Positions 34,101-48,400 of a stretch of DNA of 64,000 nt are shown here, one piece after another. Under the pieces are notes generated by a model. The model had not been told where the DNA came from, ran no database searches, and saw only the letters and a program-made list of their open reading frames with translations. The DNA lies in the NCBI RefSeq assembly GCF_964275005.1, contig NC_092686.1:47490333-47554332 (forward strand), given 5' to 3'. A program made the position numbers and the translations under genes. Positions within the stretch are counted from its first letter, which is position 1. Each line of letters opens with the position of its first letter. The DNA comes from Diadema setosum. Lineage: Eukaryota > Echinodermata > Echinoidea > Diadematoida > Diadematidae.

Positions 34101-37100
34101 ACTAATCGTAGCGAAGGTCAACGAAATATTATCTCAAATATATATGTCTTGCTTTTCCTTTATTTTTTCTCTCTGCTTATTAACTTTCAACATAAGATCT
34201 TATGCGTAATAAGGAATGACTTTGCAGAATCCAAGTATGTGTTGTATCAGTGAAAGGTAGTGTCATGACATACACTAGCATCTTGAATTGTGGGAGTGTC
34301 TAGTCTGTCATTAAATATTTACTCTTCTATTTTCTCCACTTGAGGGTGATGACAGGATTAGAACTTGAGAGGACAGTGATCATAATGAAAATGATATGAT
34401 AATAGTAGAAGTAGTAGTTTGTAGTGCTGTAGTCATAGTAGACTAGTTATAATAATAATAATAATGATGATAGTAATAACAACAATAGTAATAATAGCAA
34501 TATTAATATCAATATTAATTATGATGTTGGTATTATCATTTTTTGTAATTTTTAAATTTTTTATCATTATCATTCTAAACATTGCTACTGATGTACATGT
34601 AAATATCTATTGAGCACATACATGTATGTATGGCGTATATTAAATGAATGCTATTAAAACATCCTGCAGGGCAATTTAGGACAGTTGGCGATCCTACAGT
34701 ATGTGTGTACACGTGGTAAGATGAAAGTATCAATGAGAAAAGGATTAAGGAATCTACCAGCACTTTTTCTGTCATCTTGGGCTTAACTGCACTCCTATTA
34801 CCTGCTTGTGGTTTATAAATTGTATAGGCATGCTAACAATGCATGGATCAACAATGAAAATTGTATCTGTACCAAGTCTCTCGATTTGTCTGTATCACTT
34901 GTGCTGGTATGGCAGATACAGGAATGTAAGAACACTGTGCAAAGATTATTCTTCCTAAGAGGAGTGAGTGTCATAGGTCATCATGATTTGATTGTGAATG
35001 ACTGAGCAAAATCAAGGCTAGGCACCCTTGTTCAAAGAAAGAAAAATTGTATGCTGTTGGAGAAACATGTTGTTAAATTGTTCAATGACTTTCAAGCATG
35101 ATAAGGTGATTATAGAATGCAAGCTCAAAACAAACATGATCAACAGAATGCAGTTGAAGAGAAATTAGTGCTGAGCAAACATACAGAGAACACACTAGAT
35201 CTAAAGGTTCTGGCTGTGAAGCACAAAGTCCAAGTTTTTTCCTACATCTACATTGTATACCTTTAGCATTTTGCACTGTTGTGTGAACAAAGTTTGACAA
35301 AGATGCTAAATCTTGCAATCATTCTTGGACCTTAGATTCAGTGAATGTACAATGTAGTAATTGATGCCCTTTTGACTTGTACATATTTGAATAGATTTGA
35401 ATAGATCAGAAATGAAATAATGATGACATTGTAAATAATAGAAGTCAAATTATTTAGATGTGGGCAAGAAAAGTAGAGAATAGATAATGGTTTCAGAATA
35501 GAAGATTTTAACGGTTCACAAATTAAAGTGTAGGGTTTAAAATTCTCTAATCTGCAATGGATCAATGTAAGCATCACTTTATATCCTTAGATGGTAATTC
35601 TGAATATTATATAAAAGTATTGACTGATGTTACACATTAGACTAAATATGTAAGTTGGTTGTGTGCCAAGATAACATAGATACAGTGTAATACAGTTTTG
35701 CTAAAATACTGTCCTCATTGATATCAATACATACTGTATTGCAAATTATGATCTAAGCTCACAGTTAATTACAATTCTTATGTTGATATGCAATGTGGGA
35801 TAGATAACAATGAGACAGGGTAACTGACGTCATTATTTTGTTCTTTTCTCTGTTGAATATAGGTATGGCCCATGCTATCCTGGCAGATTTGAGTCCAATT
35901 TATGGCCTGTATACCTCCTTCTTCCCAGCACTGGTCTATGCAATATTTGGAACAAGCAGACAACTCAACATTGGTGAGACATTACATATCAGAAGAACAG
36001 AGCAGAAGTATCAGCATGTATCATGCAGATAAATAAAGTTTCTTGTTATTTTCAGATGACATTTGAGATAACAACTTTACTTTGCTGTGGTATGGCTTGG
36101 TTTCCAACTGGTAAAGGATCATTGGAATGAAGTTACAATATGCAAATGTGTTACAAGATATTTTTTTTTTACCTTCTTCCTCCGTGCCTGGTTACCAAAC
36201 TTGTGAAATGATACATTGATGTGTGATTGACAAAGGTCAAGTAGATTTATGATACTCTTAAATCATGTTGATATTTTATGTAAGAGAAAGAGAATGGTAT
36301 GATACTGACCTTGACAGTTGTGTAATATTTTACAAAGCTTTAGTTGATCATCCAGCTAGGATAATTCCACCCAGTAGGATATTAACAGGTATTCAACTTT
36401 CTTGATATTTTTGTTAGTCTGTTTTGTTAACCATATTTAAAGGTCCTGTTTACCTTTGGGAGCAGTGATTTAAAAGATTTCAAGATATCACTTTTGATGC
36501 ATATAATGTGTATGGTAGGTCAGTTGTATCACAAAACAGCCTACTGTATAAAATTTTTGCAATAAAGCCTAAATTATAAAGAGATATCACTATTTTTCTC
36601 ATTAAACCGTAACTGAAGATGGTTTAGTCAGGAAGCATTTTTATTATATTGTTCACATTTTGTATATTTAACAATACTTAACATTGATTATACTGGTTCA
36701 AATTTTTACATTGGTTGTTTCCATCCCTAACTCACATTTTACAACTATTTTGAAGCACCAATGTTGGGTGTTTGTTTCAGACTAATGCAAATGGTAAATT
36801 ATGCCTTTAAGTTTTAGATTCAGGGCAAATGTCCCCACTATCATCATGAATACATTTCACAGTGGTTGAGCTGTATACATTATCTCTACATAAGGTTTTA
36901 ATCAGTGTCAGACTTTTGGATTTCATGGAGATAATGGTGGAGGTGTCTCCATAGCTCTGCACTCTTCAAAAGCTATACATTTGCATGTATGTGATAGACA
37001 ATTTATGCTATACAAGCACAATATGGCAAGCTGACAGAGAGTAAAATTCAGTTTCAAAATGATTATACATTGTACCACAAGGAATTTAAATAGACTTTAT

Positions 37101-40100
37101 CACCTATAATGAATTTATTATGGAATCATCTGTTAGAAATGAACTGTACAAGAACACAATGCATATTTCATTAAAAACTCTGTTTAGGGATAATCATGTA
37201 ATATGTTGATTTTGATCCATGTTATCACAACTCTCAGGCACATTTGCTGTAGTGAGTATCATGGCTGGTACAGCAATAGACAAAGTCATGGATGCGAGAA
37301 TGAAGGAATCCGTGGGTCCCACGGTCCCTCCAATGGGGGGCCCTACAGAGGCCAGTGTGACCTATGGGTCCTCCAGTCCCCCCAGCAGTGGAGGAGACAT
37401 AGAGACTCCAGCACAGGAGATGTTGATGCGGGCCCAGATAGGAGCTCTCCTAGCCATGATGGTTGGCTTGATACAGGTGGGTGACCACGTTACCAACTTC
37501 TGTAAAGCAAGATATTTTTTTGTGGCATCAAATTTTCGCATATTGGAGCCGACGGCCTTCTTTCGTGGCATGAAATTTTTCGCGATTTGCCACTGGCATT
37601 CAGTGCATAAAGTAGAGACAAGAACATTTGTGTGCATTTCAATTTCGCGAATCTTGGCTATTGCGAAATTCTTGAAATTTAAATGTTGCAAATATTCCTT
37701 GTTTTACAATATCTCTTCTCAGATTCTCTGCAGAAAATATTAAGATCAGGCACGAAATAAGATCAACAAAAATATGCTTAGATGTTCTCATTGTTTTTTG
37801 ACTGTGAAAGTCAGCTGTCATTATTGCAGAAAGCAAGAATGCTTGTTAACGAGAGTAGTACCTGTTCATTGGTAGAGGAACCAGGTAGAATTTTGTAGCC
37901 AAATAATTTTGTAGAAATATGAAGTCATATTGTCAGTAAAATCCCTTCTGGGTCACAGCAACTATTGTAGATGTGTTTTGTAAATATATGACAAGAAACC
38001 CTTGAATAACAGAGAAGATCCGTAGCCTGATTTATTAAAATACAAATTTGATGTGTTTGATCGTGTTGATTGCCATCTTTCCCCCACAGCTGGCCATGGG
38101 TATATTCCGACTTGGCTTTGTCACATGTTACCTCGCTGAGCCCCTGGTCCGTGGCTTTACCTCAGGTGCCGCCTTCCATGTCTTCACAAGTCAGTTCAAC
38201 AAACTCTTTGGAGTTCCCGTCCCACGCTACTCAGGCCCATTTGCTCTTCCAAAGGTACGGAGTCATCAATAATGAATGCATGATAACATGAAAAATTTGC
38301 TGTCCGCGGCCTTGCTTTAATGCTTTGTTTGGAGCACAAATAGAGGAATTAAAGTGATGGAGAAATAAGTAACTGTAGGTGAGGTACCAATGATGTCATC
38401 AAGCCATGCTGAGGGGCAAAAACTATATAGGGGCCCCCATATGCATGGGCACCCCCATACGCATGGGAGCCCCCATATGCATGGGAGCCCCCATACGCGT
38501 GGGAAAACGCATGAAGCGTTACATCCTGCTTCCCATTTATAGGAAGGCAAGTATGTGGTACCCGTACAGCACGCTAGAATCAAGTGCTTTATACACACAT
38601 GATTTGTTTTTGCCCATCAGGCAACACGTCATTTGACATCATGGAACCTCGTCTACACAAAGAAATACAATCTACACTTTGTCAAGCATTGTTATGTAAT
38701 GCTCTGCTTGCTTGTGACTATTAGCACAAATGGTAGAATAATACAGACTACTTTTTTTCATCATATTGTGCACTCATGAGCACCGGAACACACAGGATTG
38801 ATAATGTTATCTTCATGGTGTTTCTGATCATTGATAAAACCTAGCCATCCTTGAGGTCATGTATTGTTTCATGTGTTATCTTGCTCTGAGGAAAAGCCAC
38901 AAAATATTTACAGTTCTGAATAATTGTTTCCTATCAGAATTTGTTTTTTTCTCATTACAAGGCCATGCAGAAGAAGGGAGCATGATGATTAATAATAAGT
39001 ATTGAGGGAATGACCCAGAAAAGTGAACCAAGTTAATTTTTGAAACTGTCAAAAACAAGCGTGACTGCATAATCATTACAATACAAACAATGCTGTTTGT
39101 ATTCATCATACACTCAAGTATAATCTCCATCATTTTCGGGATTTTATGATGCAAGAGTTTGTAGAGTGCAGGTAGATTAATCAAAATGCCAAATGACGAG
39201 AAATATTGATGATATTCACGACTCTTTGAAGCCAATGATATGGAATCTAAGAAAAAAAAGCTGCATATGTGTTTGTATGTATATACAGTACTGTATATAT
39301 GTGTGTATGTATATGCAACTGTAGGTATGTGTATATGTGTGTGAGTATGTATGTGTATATGTGTGAATGTGTGCATGTATGAATGTGTCCATACACTTCA
39401 ATATATAGTGCATGCTGCTGATATTATTTAGATGTTAAAAAATGTCATTTCTGAATTAAAGAAATGTGCTTGTTGTAGCTGTAATGTCACTAATGCTGGA
39501 CTTGTTGTATTCTTATTTTCAGACATATAAGTATTTGTTTACCCACATCAACCAAACCAACGTCTGTGCCCTCATCAACAGCTTCCTCGTTGTTCTCTTC
39601 TTAATAATTGTCAAAGAACTTCAAGATAGATATAAGGACAAGTTGAAGTTCCCCCTCCCTACTGAACTCTTTGTTGTAAGTACTATTAAAATCACATCCC
39701 TTTCATTTCATTCAGTCGGCATTATGCGAACTTTGCCCAATATTGTTTGAGTTTAAATGATAAAATGAGCCAGAGTGCCAAACTTGTACATGCCCCAGTG
39801 CAGATAAAACCAAAAGAATTCACAGTAGATTCTTTAGAGAGGTGAGAATTATCTAACCTTTGTCTTGTACCAGTGCTATTTTTGTACTGTGATGTTTTGC
39901 TGATTGTTTATGCCAAACACTTTTAATGAACTGTAGCTTGAGACCGTTAACAGGTATTGTTGTTGTTGTTGTTGTTGTTATGAAGATGTGTTGTAAATAA
40001 TAAACTTACATGAAATATAAATTTAATAACTAATGGCATGCAAATATCATCATAGATATATTGAAGTTTGTGCAAAATACTTTTAGCCATAAAATCTTCC

Positions 40101-42453
40101 AAAAACGGGTGCAATGCACATATGACATTATCCCAATATGAAAAAGTAGTATTGTATTTCACAAAAATTTGTGTAAGAAGACATGCTGAGATTCATTATA
40201 AATACTGATTTTCTAACTGAAAAGTAGAATGTTGACAAAAACTCTCTTTTGGCAATTAATATTGTTATCTTTTTCATTGTTTTTATGAACTGAAAAGTAG
40301 AATGTTGACAAAAACTCTCTTTTGGCAATTAATATTGTTATTTTTTTCATTGTTCTGTGTGTGTTTGTTTGTTTGTGTGTTGTTGTTTTTTTGTACGAGG
40401 ACATGATAGTTGATGGCAAAAAAATTCCAGAAATCCTTATGTATTTTGTTTGTCTCAGGATATGGAATTTGTCCAATCACTGGTTTTTTGATGGATCCCA
40501 TGTGTATATCTTTTACTTTGAGACATTTCACAAGTGACTGCATACTGTTAGAGAACCTTCCCTGTGGAGAGTGAAGTCTCAAAACTATGATGTAGCACAT
40601 TCTTTGCATCCATTGGGAATGTTCTGTGACCCCGTTTACAGTGAGTGAAAAGCTGGGCTCAGCCTGGCCTTCTTTTCACTGTAAATGCTCAAAAGGCCAA
40701 ATGTGGTACCAAAAACGGCTGTGCATTTGGCCAAGCTCTGGCCAAGCTGTGCATTTGGCCAAGCTCGGCCTGGCCTTTTCTCACTGTAAACGCAACTGGA
40801 CCAAATGCGGTACCACCGGCGTGCTCCCAATGATAATCATTTGTTTAAAAGCAGAACGCCACTACGACAAAATATTGAAAGGTTTGAATTTAAAGCCCGA
40901 GTCCAGCCCTCTACTGTAAATGGACAGAATTGTGGGGATGAGTACGACAATTGAGGCCGGGCTCAGTCTGGGCTCGGCCCGAGCTCGGCCCAGCTCTGCA
41001 CTGTAAACGGGGTCTGTGTGATCATCAGTATATTCTTAACATCGTAATGTGGATATAGGTTTTTCACTCAGTTGTAACAGAAAATAAGATATCTCTATGT
41101 TTTCATACTGATTTGTTCTCTAGATAATTATGTCTACTGTAGCATCCTACACTGGAAATTTGTCGCAGAAGTATGGCATGCCCATCGTCGGGGAGATCTC
41201 GTCTTCGTAAGATACCACTTAAGTGTCCTTTCACGCGAGTTCACAGTTTTATTGAATATTTCCCCTAGATGTGTGTAGGAAATCTCACCCTTCAAAAACT
41301 TCCAATTTAAAAACCCAGGTATATATACCAGGATAGGTAATAAAAATCTGTGATAAGTGAACAACATAACCTAATAATTGTCTTTTATTTTATTTGAAAA
41401 TAAAAAAATCCGTGATTATTTGTCATTTATTTGATACTATTATTACCTTTTCTGCTGTGCATAATTCGTCACATAATGATATTTTTAACAAGCTCCTGTC
41501 CAGCAGGTTTGCTGTATGATCAGGGTTTGGTAGGAAAAGGCAGCGGTAGAGCCCTTTAGAGATTTCACACTATGTATTGAATAAAAAGTAGTAAAACAAA
41601 CAACTCTTCCATCTGTGTGCATTGAATGTGTATTGAAATTGCATCTCATGCAGTCAAACCTGTCCATAGCGACCACCGTCTACATCGGCCACCAGCTGTA
41701 TGAGACCCCTAAACACAATTCCCCCCAAGAGAAAAGCCATGTTAATGACCCTGTCTATAGCAGCCACCTGTCTGCAATGGCCACTTTTTTTTTGTCACCC
41801 TTGGGGTGATTGCTATAGACAGGGTTGACTGTAGCATGTGACTTTTCTGCTTGTGTATGTTGAATTTAATGTATTGAATGTGTATTGAACAGTAATATTG
41901 ATCACGCATGTGACTTTTCCATGTAAGAGTATTGAAAGTTTGTAGTTGAATGGTAGTAACAACCAATCATGTGACTTTTCCACCTGTTGCTGTCTCCTTG
42001 GTACAAATAGGTCTCTTCCAGCCCCCTTCATTCCGCCCATTCAGTACGCCCACATCATCATGAGTGATGCCTTCGTCATCGCCATCGTTGGTTTCTCCAT
42101 CTCCGTCTCACTCACCGTCATCTTCGCCAAGCGCAACAAGTACGAGATGTCCTCTAACCAGGTAAGAGGCACAACAGAGAATCCTGATGTTTCAAATATA
42201 GTTCACTTGCAGAAGTTTTAAAATTAGAGGAAATTGGAATGAAGATGGCATTTTTTTTCTTCTATAATGATGATGATTATGATTATTGCTGTTGTTATTA
42301 TTGTAATTATTACCATTATTATTATTATTATTATTATTATCATTATTATTATTATTATTAGTAGTAGTAGTAGTAGTAGTATTGCCATTATTATTATTAT
42401 TATTATTATTATAATTATTATTATTATTATTATCATCATCATCATCATCATCA

Positions 42454-42487
<34 letters not shown>

Positions 42488-45400
42488 CGTCATCACCATC
42501 ATCATCATCACCATCACCATCACCATTATCATCAGTAGTAGAGGTAGTAGTAGTAGTAGTAATAGCAACAGCAGCAGTCATAACTGAAATAGTTTAACAA
42601 GATTAAGGTATATCAAGTTGAGGTAAATTTAGAAGACTGCATAAATGCAAAATTGCGCCAGAAAATTACACCAGAAAAATGACACTCAGGTATTTAATGT
42701 TTAATTGTTACTAAAGATGTGAATTTATGATGCAGAATGATTTATTTTCTGATTGAGAAAGAAAAGGAAGCTGAAATTATACCTTCAGATAGTCAAAGTG
42801 TGATAGGCTTCGAAGGTACTTGACAGTTGCTAGGTTACCCACCGAGGCAAGTGGGGAAAAAACTTTGATGTCGCCTTACTTGAGAATTCATGGTTGTTTA
42901 ATGCTGAGCCCATATTTCATTCTTCTTTGTTTGCACAGTAGAAGGAAGAAAAGAGAATACCACTTCACTCTCAGAGAGAAATGTAAATAATTGATATATT
43001 GCCTGATAATCTATTACAGTTGAATTCTTATCCATTTCTCACTTTCATTCTGTTTGCTCATTTTCAATATTTGTCACAAGTATCGTGCACCACTGTTGAC
43101 ATTCAAAAGTTCTTGCATCAGACATTAGCCATGGCTATTGATTTCAATGGAGTTGTTGGACTTAGCAAGTGCAAAGGGCATTTTTCCCATGCTCAGAACT
43201 GTCCTTTGCCTTATTTTTTGGTCCTTGTGTATAATGTGAGTAGCGTGTCAGAATCCTTACTACTTTGCCTTGAATGAGACAAGAGTATTCAATATGGCAG
43301 CCAGATGGGGTGTGTTTAGCATGATTGTGCCTTCAGAAATGTCAGATACCAGATGCTACATCTAATATGAAAATTGATCCCTCAAAATTGATTTTTTTTT
43401 TTCTCTCTCTAATCAAACAACTGGTCGTGTCAAATTTCCAAAGTGTGATTTTTTTAAAAAAATGCTATGGCATCAAGGAATAGACAATGTAATATTTTAA
43501 TTAGTCAATTTTTTAGAAGTCATATTTTTGCCTCTCGAAGTTGAAGCATGTGCACCTGTGTTCTTTTCTGTCAAGAGGGTAAGGACAGAGTTACAGGAAA
43601 ATTGTCAAATTACCAGGAAATCTAAAGAAGTAGTTGACATGAAACAGGTTGTCTCAGGTAATCAACAGATTTTTTTCTTGTTGCTTTATTTTACTTCAGC
43701 TGTGCTTTATGCATGACACTTGATTACAGGCCAAAGTTTCTAATTACCCAAACGTCAGTAGCATCGCAACTGGTGAGGCCAACACTGGTACAGAAGTCAA
43801 CGGCAGATATTTTTAATGTCACCTTGTATTTGACTGTCAGATATTCCTGTTTTAGGAGGCATCCAGTATGACTAATATTGTTCTTGGCATTGTCAAGCTT
43901 CTGGTATGCAATTGATGTTGTCTTCCCTAATTATTCCCTCTTCCTCGGGGTAGGAGCTACTTGGCTACGGTGCCAGCAATGTCCTGTCTGGGTTCTTCTA
44001 CTGCTACCCTTGCTCTGGATCCCTGTCCAGGACACTCCTGCAGGACCTGGCTGGGGGCAAGACACAGGTGAGGGGGAGGGGCCAGTGATGGGAAGGGGCC
44101 AGTTATGGGAGAGGCCAGTGGATGGACTGGGGATCAATTGACCTTTGACATTAGATGACAGCTTTGATTTCATGTATTTAGTTCTCACAGTGATTTTTTT
44201 TTTTCTTCATGTCTGTTTATGAGTTTGCTTGCTCTATTTAAGGGCCCCATTACATATTAACATGCCAAGTTCAGGAATACTAATTATCATGTACAAATTT
44301 AGCAATGCCCTTTAAAAATTCTGATGTTCAAAATCACTTCCCATTAACCAGGAGATGAATGTCATCTCAATGAGAATGAGCTGATTTTATTATAACACAT
44401 ATTTACCATGGACGCCTGCCAGAGTATTCTCAGGACTGGTCTTCAACGGGGTAAAGCCTGATGAAATGTTGGTTAAATAAAATTTTCTGTGAGTTTCTTC
44501 AAGCTTGAAATCAGGCAAGATCAGTTTTGGGAAGTAGCATAATTTTTGAGAGCAGTAAATATGGCATTGTCTCTCCTGTTTGATCATTAAATCTACTGCT
44601 GCTTTAGGGATAGAATTGCAAATCAGAAAACTAAAATTATCAATGTGTGAATGAATCAGGTATATAACCCTGGTATGCTCTGTATCCTTATCAAATATAA
44701 AGCTTCTTACTATTGGATCTCAAACTTTAGCTAATTGAATGAGGTAGAGTAAGATATTTTGGTTTTCTATTTTCATACGTGTTTATAATTGTATGTATAG
44801 TTGAATGTTTCAAAGAGGAAAGACAAATGCTTCTTGAGTACAATTTAAATGAGACTTTAAAGGTCCTGTCTACCATTGGGAGCAGTGATTTAAAAAATGT
44901 TCCGAGATAACACATTTGATGCGTATGTGTAGGTCAGTTGTATCACAAAACATCCTACCATGTAAACATTTTGCAATTTATAAGGAGATATCACTATTTT
45001 TCTTTCTAAACCATAACTGTAGATAGGTTAGTCTAGAAACATTTTTATCATAACTATTGTTCACATTTTGTATATTTAACATTACTTAACATAAGTTATA
45101 TACTGATTCATTTTTTTTTTTTTTTTACATTGGTTGTTTTTATCCCTAACTCATATTGTTAAACTATTTTGAAGCACTGAAGCTGACTTTTTGTTTCATC
45201 TGCAAATGGTAAATTATGCCTTTAAAGTTCATTGCTGTTATTTTGGTAGCACTGTTGACATTTGAGAGAGATTAGCTAATTTTGATGTGTTGGAATGATT
45301 CCGTATGGGTAAATATGCAATTGCTCATATAGTGGAGACTATTATTGAGCATCCTTGATATCTGCTGAAGACTTTATTCATTGTCCAGCTTGTTTCAAGT

Positions 45401-48400
45401 TTTTGGTACATTAGACAGGCTTGATTGTTCTTCATGGCGTATTAATAACGTATTGCTCAATTGCTTGTCAAAATTTTATTTCCAGGGTATTGTATTTCTA
45501 TTCCTACTTGATTGCCTGATACATCTTTTCAATTGATAAGATCATTTTTGTTGTATGTTTTTGTACTTTTATTTTCCTAAGTTATTCTTTGGAAGATATT
45601 TTTGTCTGTTTTCTCCTGATGTATACTGTATACGCTATCATTTTCGCGTACATAAATTTTCGCGAATTGCCGATGTCACACATTTTCGCGAGTGTTTAAT
45701 TCGCGATTGGGGGACCAGAGAATGAAGTGGCAAAGAAAGTGTGAATTTTCAACTTACTAGCAACGAATGCTACCACAGCGACTGGGCTGTGTATACTAGT
45801 AGTTAAACGTGGACATGCTATATGTACGTAAACAAGCTTAGCCAGTATGGTCTGTTTAAGCCGTAAAATGTTCGTATCGTCAAGGCAAGGGATTCATTTT
45901 GGAAGGTAGCCCGACCAGACGCTGTAAGTACGCGTACCTACGTACAGCGACTGGGCTGTGTATAGTTATTTGGAAGGTAATATTTTCGCGTGTTGTTAAT
46001 TTCGCGAATAGCTCCCGACTCGCGAAATTCGCGAAAATAAAACCCACGCGAAATATATAGCGTATACAGTATGTCAGAGCTATACATGAACCTTTAATGC
46101 TCTTTCCTCAGCTTGTTTGATGAATAGACAGGCTAATAATGCGGCTAGTAGAAGGGGTGTAGCCCCAATATCCTTGGTTGTGAAACCACAAGCACCGCAT
46201 AGCAGCATGTGTTTGAAGACATATGTCTCTCTTGATATCTTCCCCTGTCTTCAGATTGCTGGCATAGTTTCAACAATCCCGATCCTCCTGGTTCTCTTCC
46301 TGCTGACTCAGTTCTTTGAGGCGCTTCCCGTGGTAGGTGACATCTCCAGGAGAGATTGACCTTCAAAGAGAGGCAGCTCTTTATCAGAGGCATTTAGAGG
46401 AAAGCAATATATCAGTCGAAATTTTAAAGAAAACAGATAGACTTTTGGTAGTAAGTTGTACTTCATGATGATTGCTCTTATATAAAATCATGGCTTCTAA
46501 TAGGTGCCTCAATCAACCTTGAAGAGCTACATCAAGTTTGTTTATAGAATATTTTGTATGTTTTTCTGCATAAAAATTAACACTATATTTTCTTTTAATG
46601 AAAAAGTGTTCCTATTTTAGAACCCAAACAAGAGTTTTGCCTGTATTCATTAATTTATTATTTATTAAGGTTTGCAGAGGTTTTTACAGACCTTGGTCAT
46701 AGTAACCACATATTTCACATAGTTCTGTATTTGAGGACAAAAAAAAACAAGACAAAACAAAACAAAACAAAACTGCAAAAAAAAAAAATACACACACACA
46801 CACACACACACAAAACATATAAACCTGATATAAAAACCTAGAAGTTTTTTATTTGTATAAGAAGTTGAATTTCTTTGTTTTTTTATGATGCTAGTCACAA
46901 ATTAGGATCATACGTTTAAGTTCAAAACATTAGTTTGAAATTTTGGTGAAATTCAGTCGAAACTTGATATATAACCCACATGCAAAATTTATTTATAAGT
47001 ATTGTAAACAGTTGTTTTCTGTTACTCCTCTTCACAGACCAGCATACAGTTCATGAAATCAATTTCAATATCAAGGTGGGGAAAGCTACCCTTTCAAGAT
47101 CACTTATTTGTTATTATTATCATCAATGATTTGGTTGTTATTATTATCATCAATGATTTGGTTATTATGATTATCATCAATGATTTGGTTTTATTTTTCA
47201 TCAAATTCACTTACTAACTTTTTCATTTCATACTTTTTGTCACCTGTTTGTACAGGGATGTCTGGCAGGGATTGTTGTTGTGGCACTCAGGGGCATGTTC
47301 AGACAATTCAGAGATATCAAAGAGTTGTGGAAATTCTCCAAGATCGATTGTGTAAGTAGTTAAGACACAGTGTTTTACCTGGTAATGGATGTGTGTTGTT
47401 GTTTCACATGAGCACTGCGCTCTGAAGGCATTTTGTTGTCAGGCTTGTAACTTATATCTTATATGGAAGCGTGAATTAGAATTGATATAAAGTTGATCAG
47501 AGGCTGTGGATAGCATGTCAGACTTGCCAGATCTCCCAGATTCTTTAGGAGGCTGCCTGCCTTGAAATTGCTCTTTGTGTCCTGAAAGTAGAATACAAAG
47601 GCTTCTGTGATTTAGGTATTTTCTTCGTCTATTAACCCTAAAAGGGCCGGGGGGGGGGGGCGGAATCCGCCCCCCCCTCGACGTTTCGCGCTATAATTCT
47701 GTAACGAGAGAAGGCCTCATCGCGAGGCTTCTTGACTTTCTTCGTTCAAGTCTCGCGCAACTTTTGAGACCAAATTTGCAACGTCCGCGCATACTTTTGC
47801 GAAGCCACGCCCATTTTTGTAACGGAATGTCGCTCCAAAACGGGCACAATTTTGTGATTTTGTGTACATTTCCTATGGAAAACAGTGCTCTGTCATGAAA
47901 GGCATAAAAACCTGATTATTTTTACAATTAATCACTTTCATTGATTAATTTTGTGCTAATTATGGTAGAAAAGTGGTCAGTGACAATTTCCAATGAAAAA
48001 ACAAAGAAAAAACAAAAGTTGAAAAACAAAGAAATACATAAGAAATTCTGAAAACAATAAAATACATAAGAATTGAAATGAGTTTTGGAAGTTTTTGTGA
48101 TGTACAATTGTTGAATATGCTAAAACAGATTTACAGATCAAAAATTAGACTCTCAATGCTTTTAATTAAGCTAAAATATCACCTTGAGCTTAATTTGCAT
48201 AATTAATTAATTAAAATTAGAAATTGATTGTTTCAAAAAATCTTATAACACAATCTTGTAGATTATGACGCGGGTCTCACGCATGCAAAATTTCATCGCG
48301 ATCGCACCACCGATGGCCGAGATTTCAGGGGGGGGCGGAATCCGCCCCCCCCCCCCCCCCCCCGGTCTGAGCATAGCCAAAAAAGCCCGGCCCCTTTAGG

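Noticed and set aside
37203..37484. 93-codon frame overlapping SLC26 exon 3
   Set aside because: A shadow in the wrong frame; the correct frame gives [11 protein letters not shown].
40626..40919. Overlapping frames on both strands rich in Ala/Gly/Pro
   Set aside because: They fall inside the GC-rich MITE with internal repeats.
42192..42587. Poly-Asn/Asp, poly-Ile and poly-Ser frames up to 129 codons
   Set aside because: Trinucleotide microsatellite within an SLC26 intron.
42999..43277. Plus-strand 92-codon frame between SLC26 exons 7 and 8
   Set aside because: The family alignment is continuous across exons 7 and 8; this is intronic.
47036..47080. Possible extra SLC26 exon (ttcacag, [13 protein letters not shown], gtgggg)
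   Set aside because: Exon 9 joins exon 10 perfectly as [16 protein letters not shown], matching the family without an insert.
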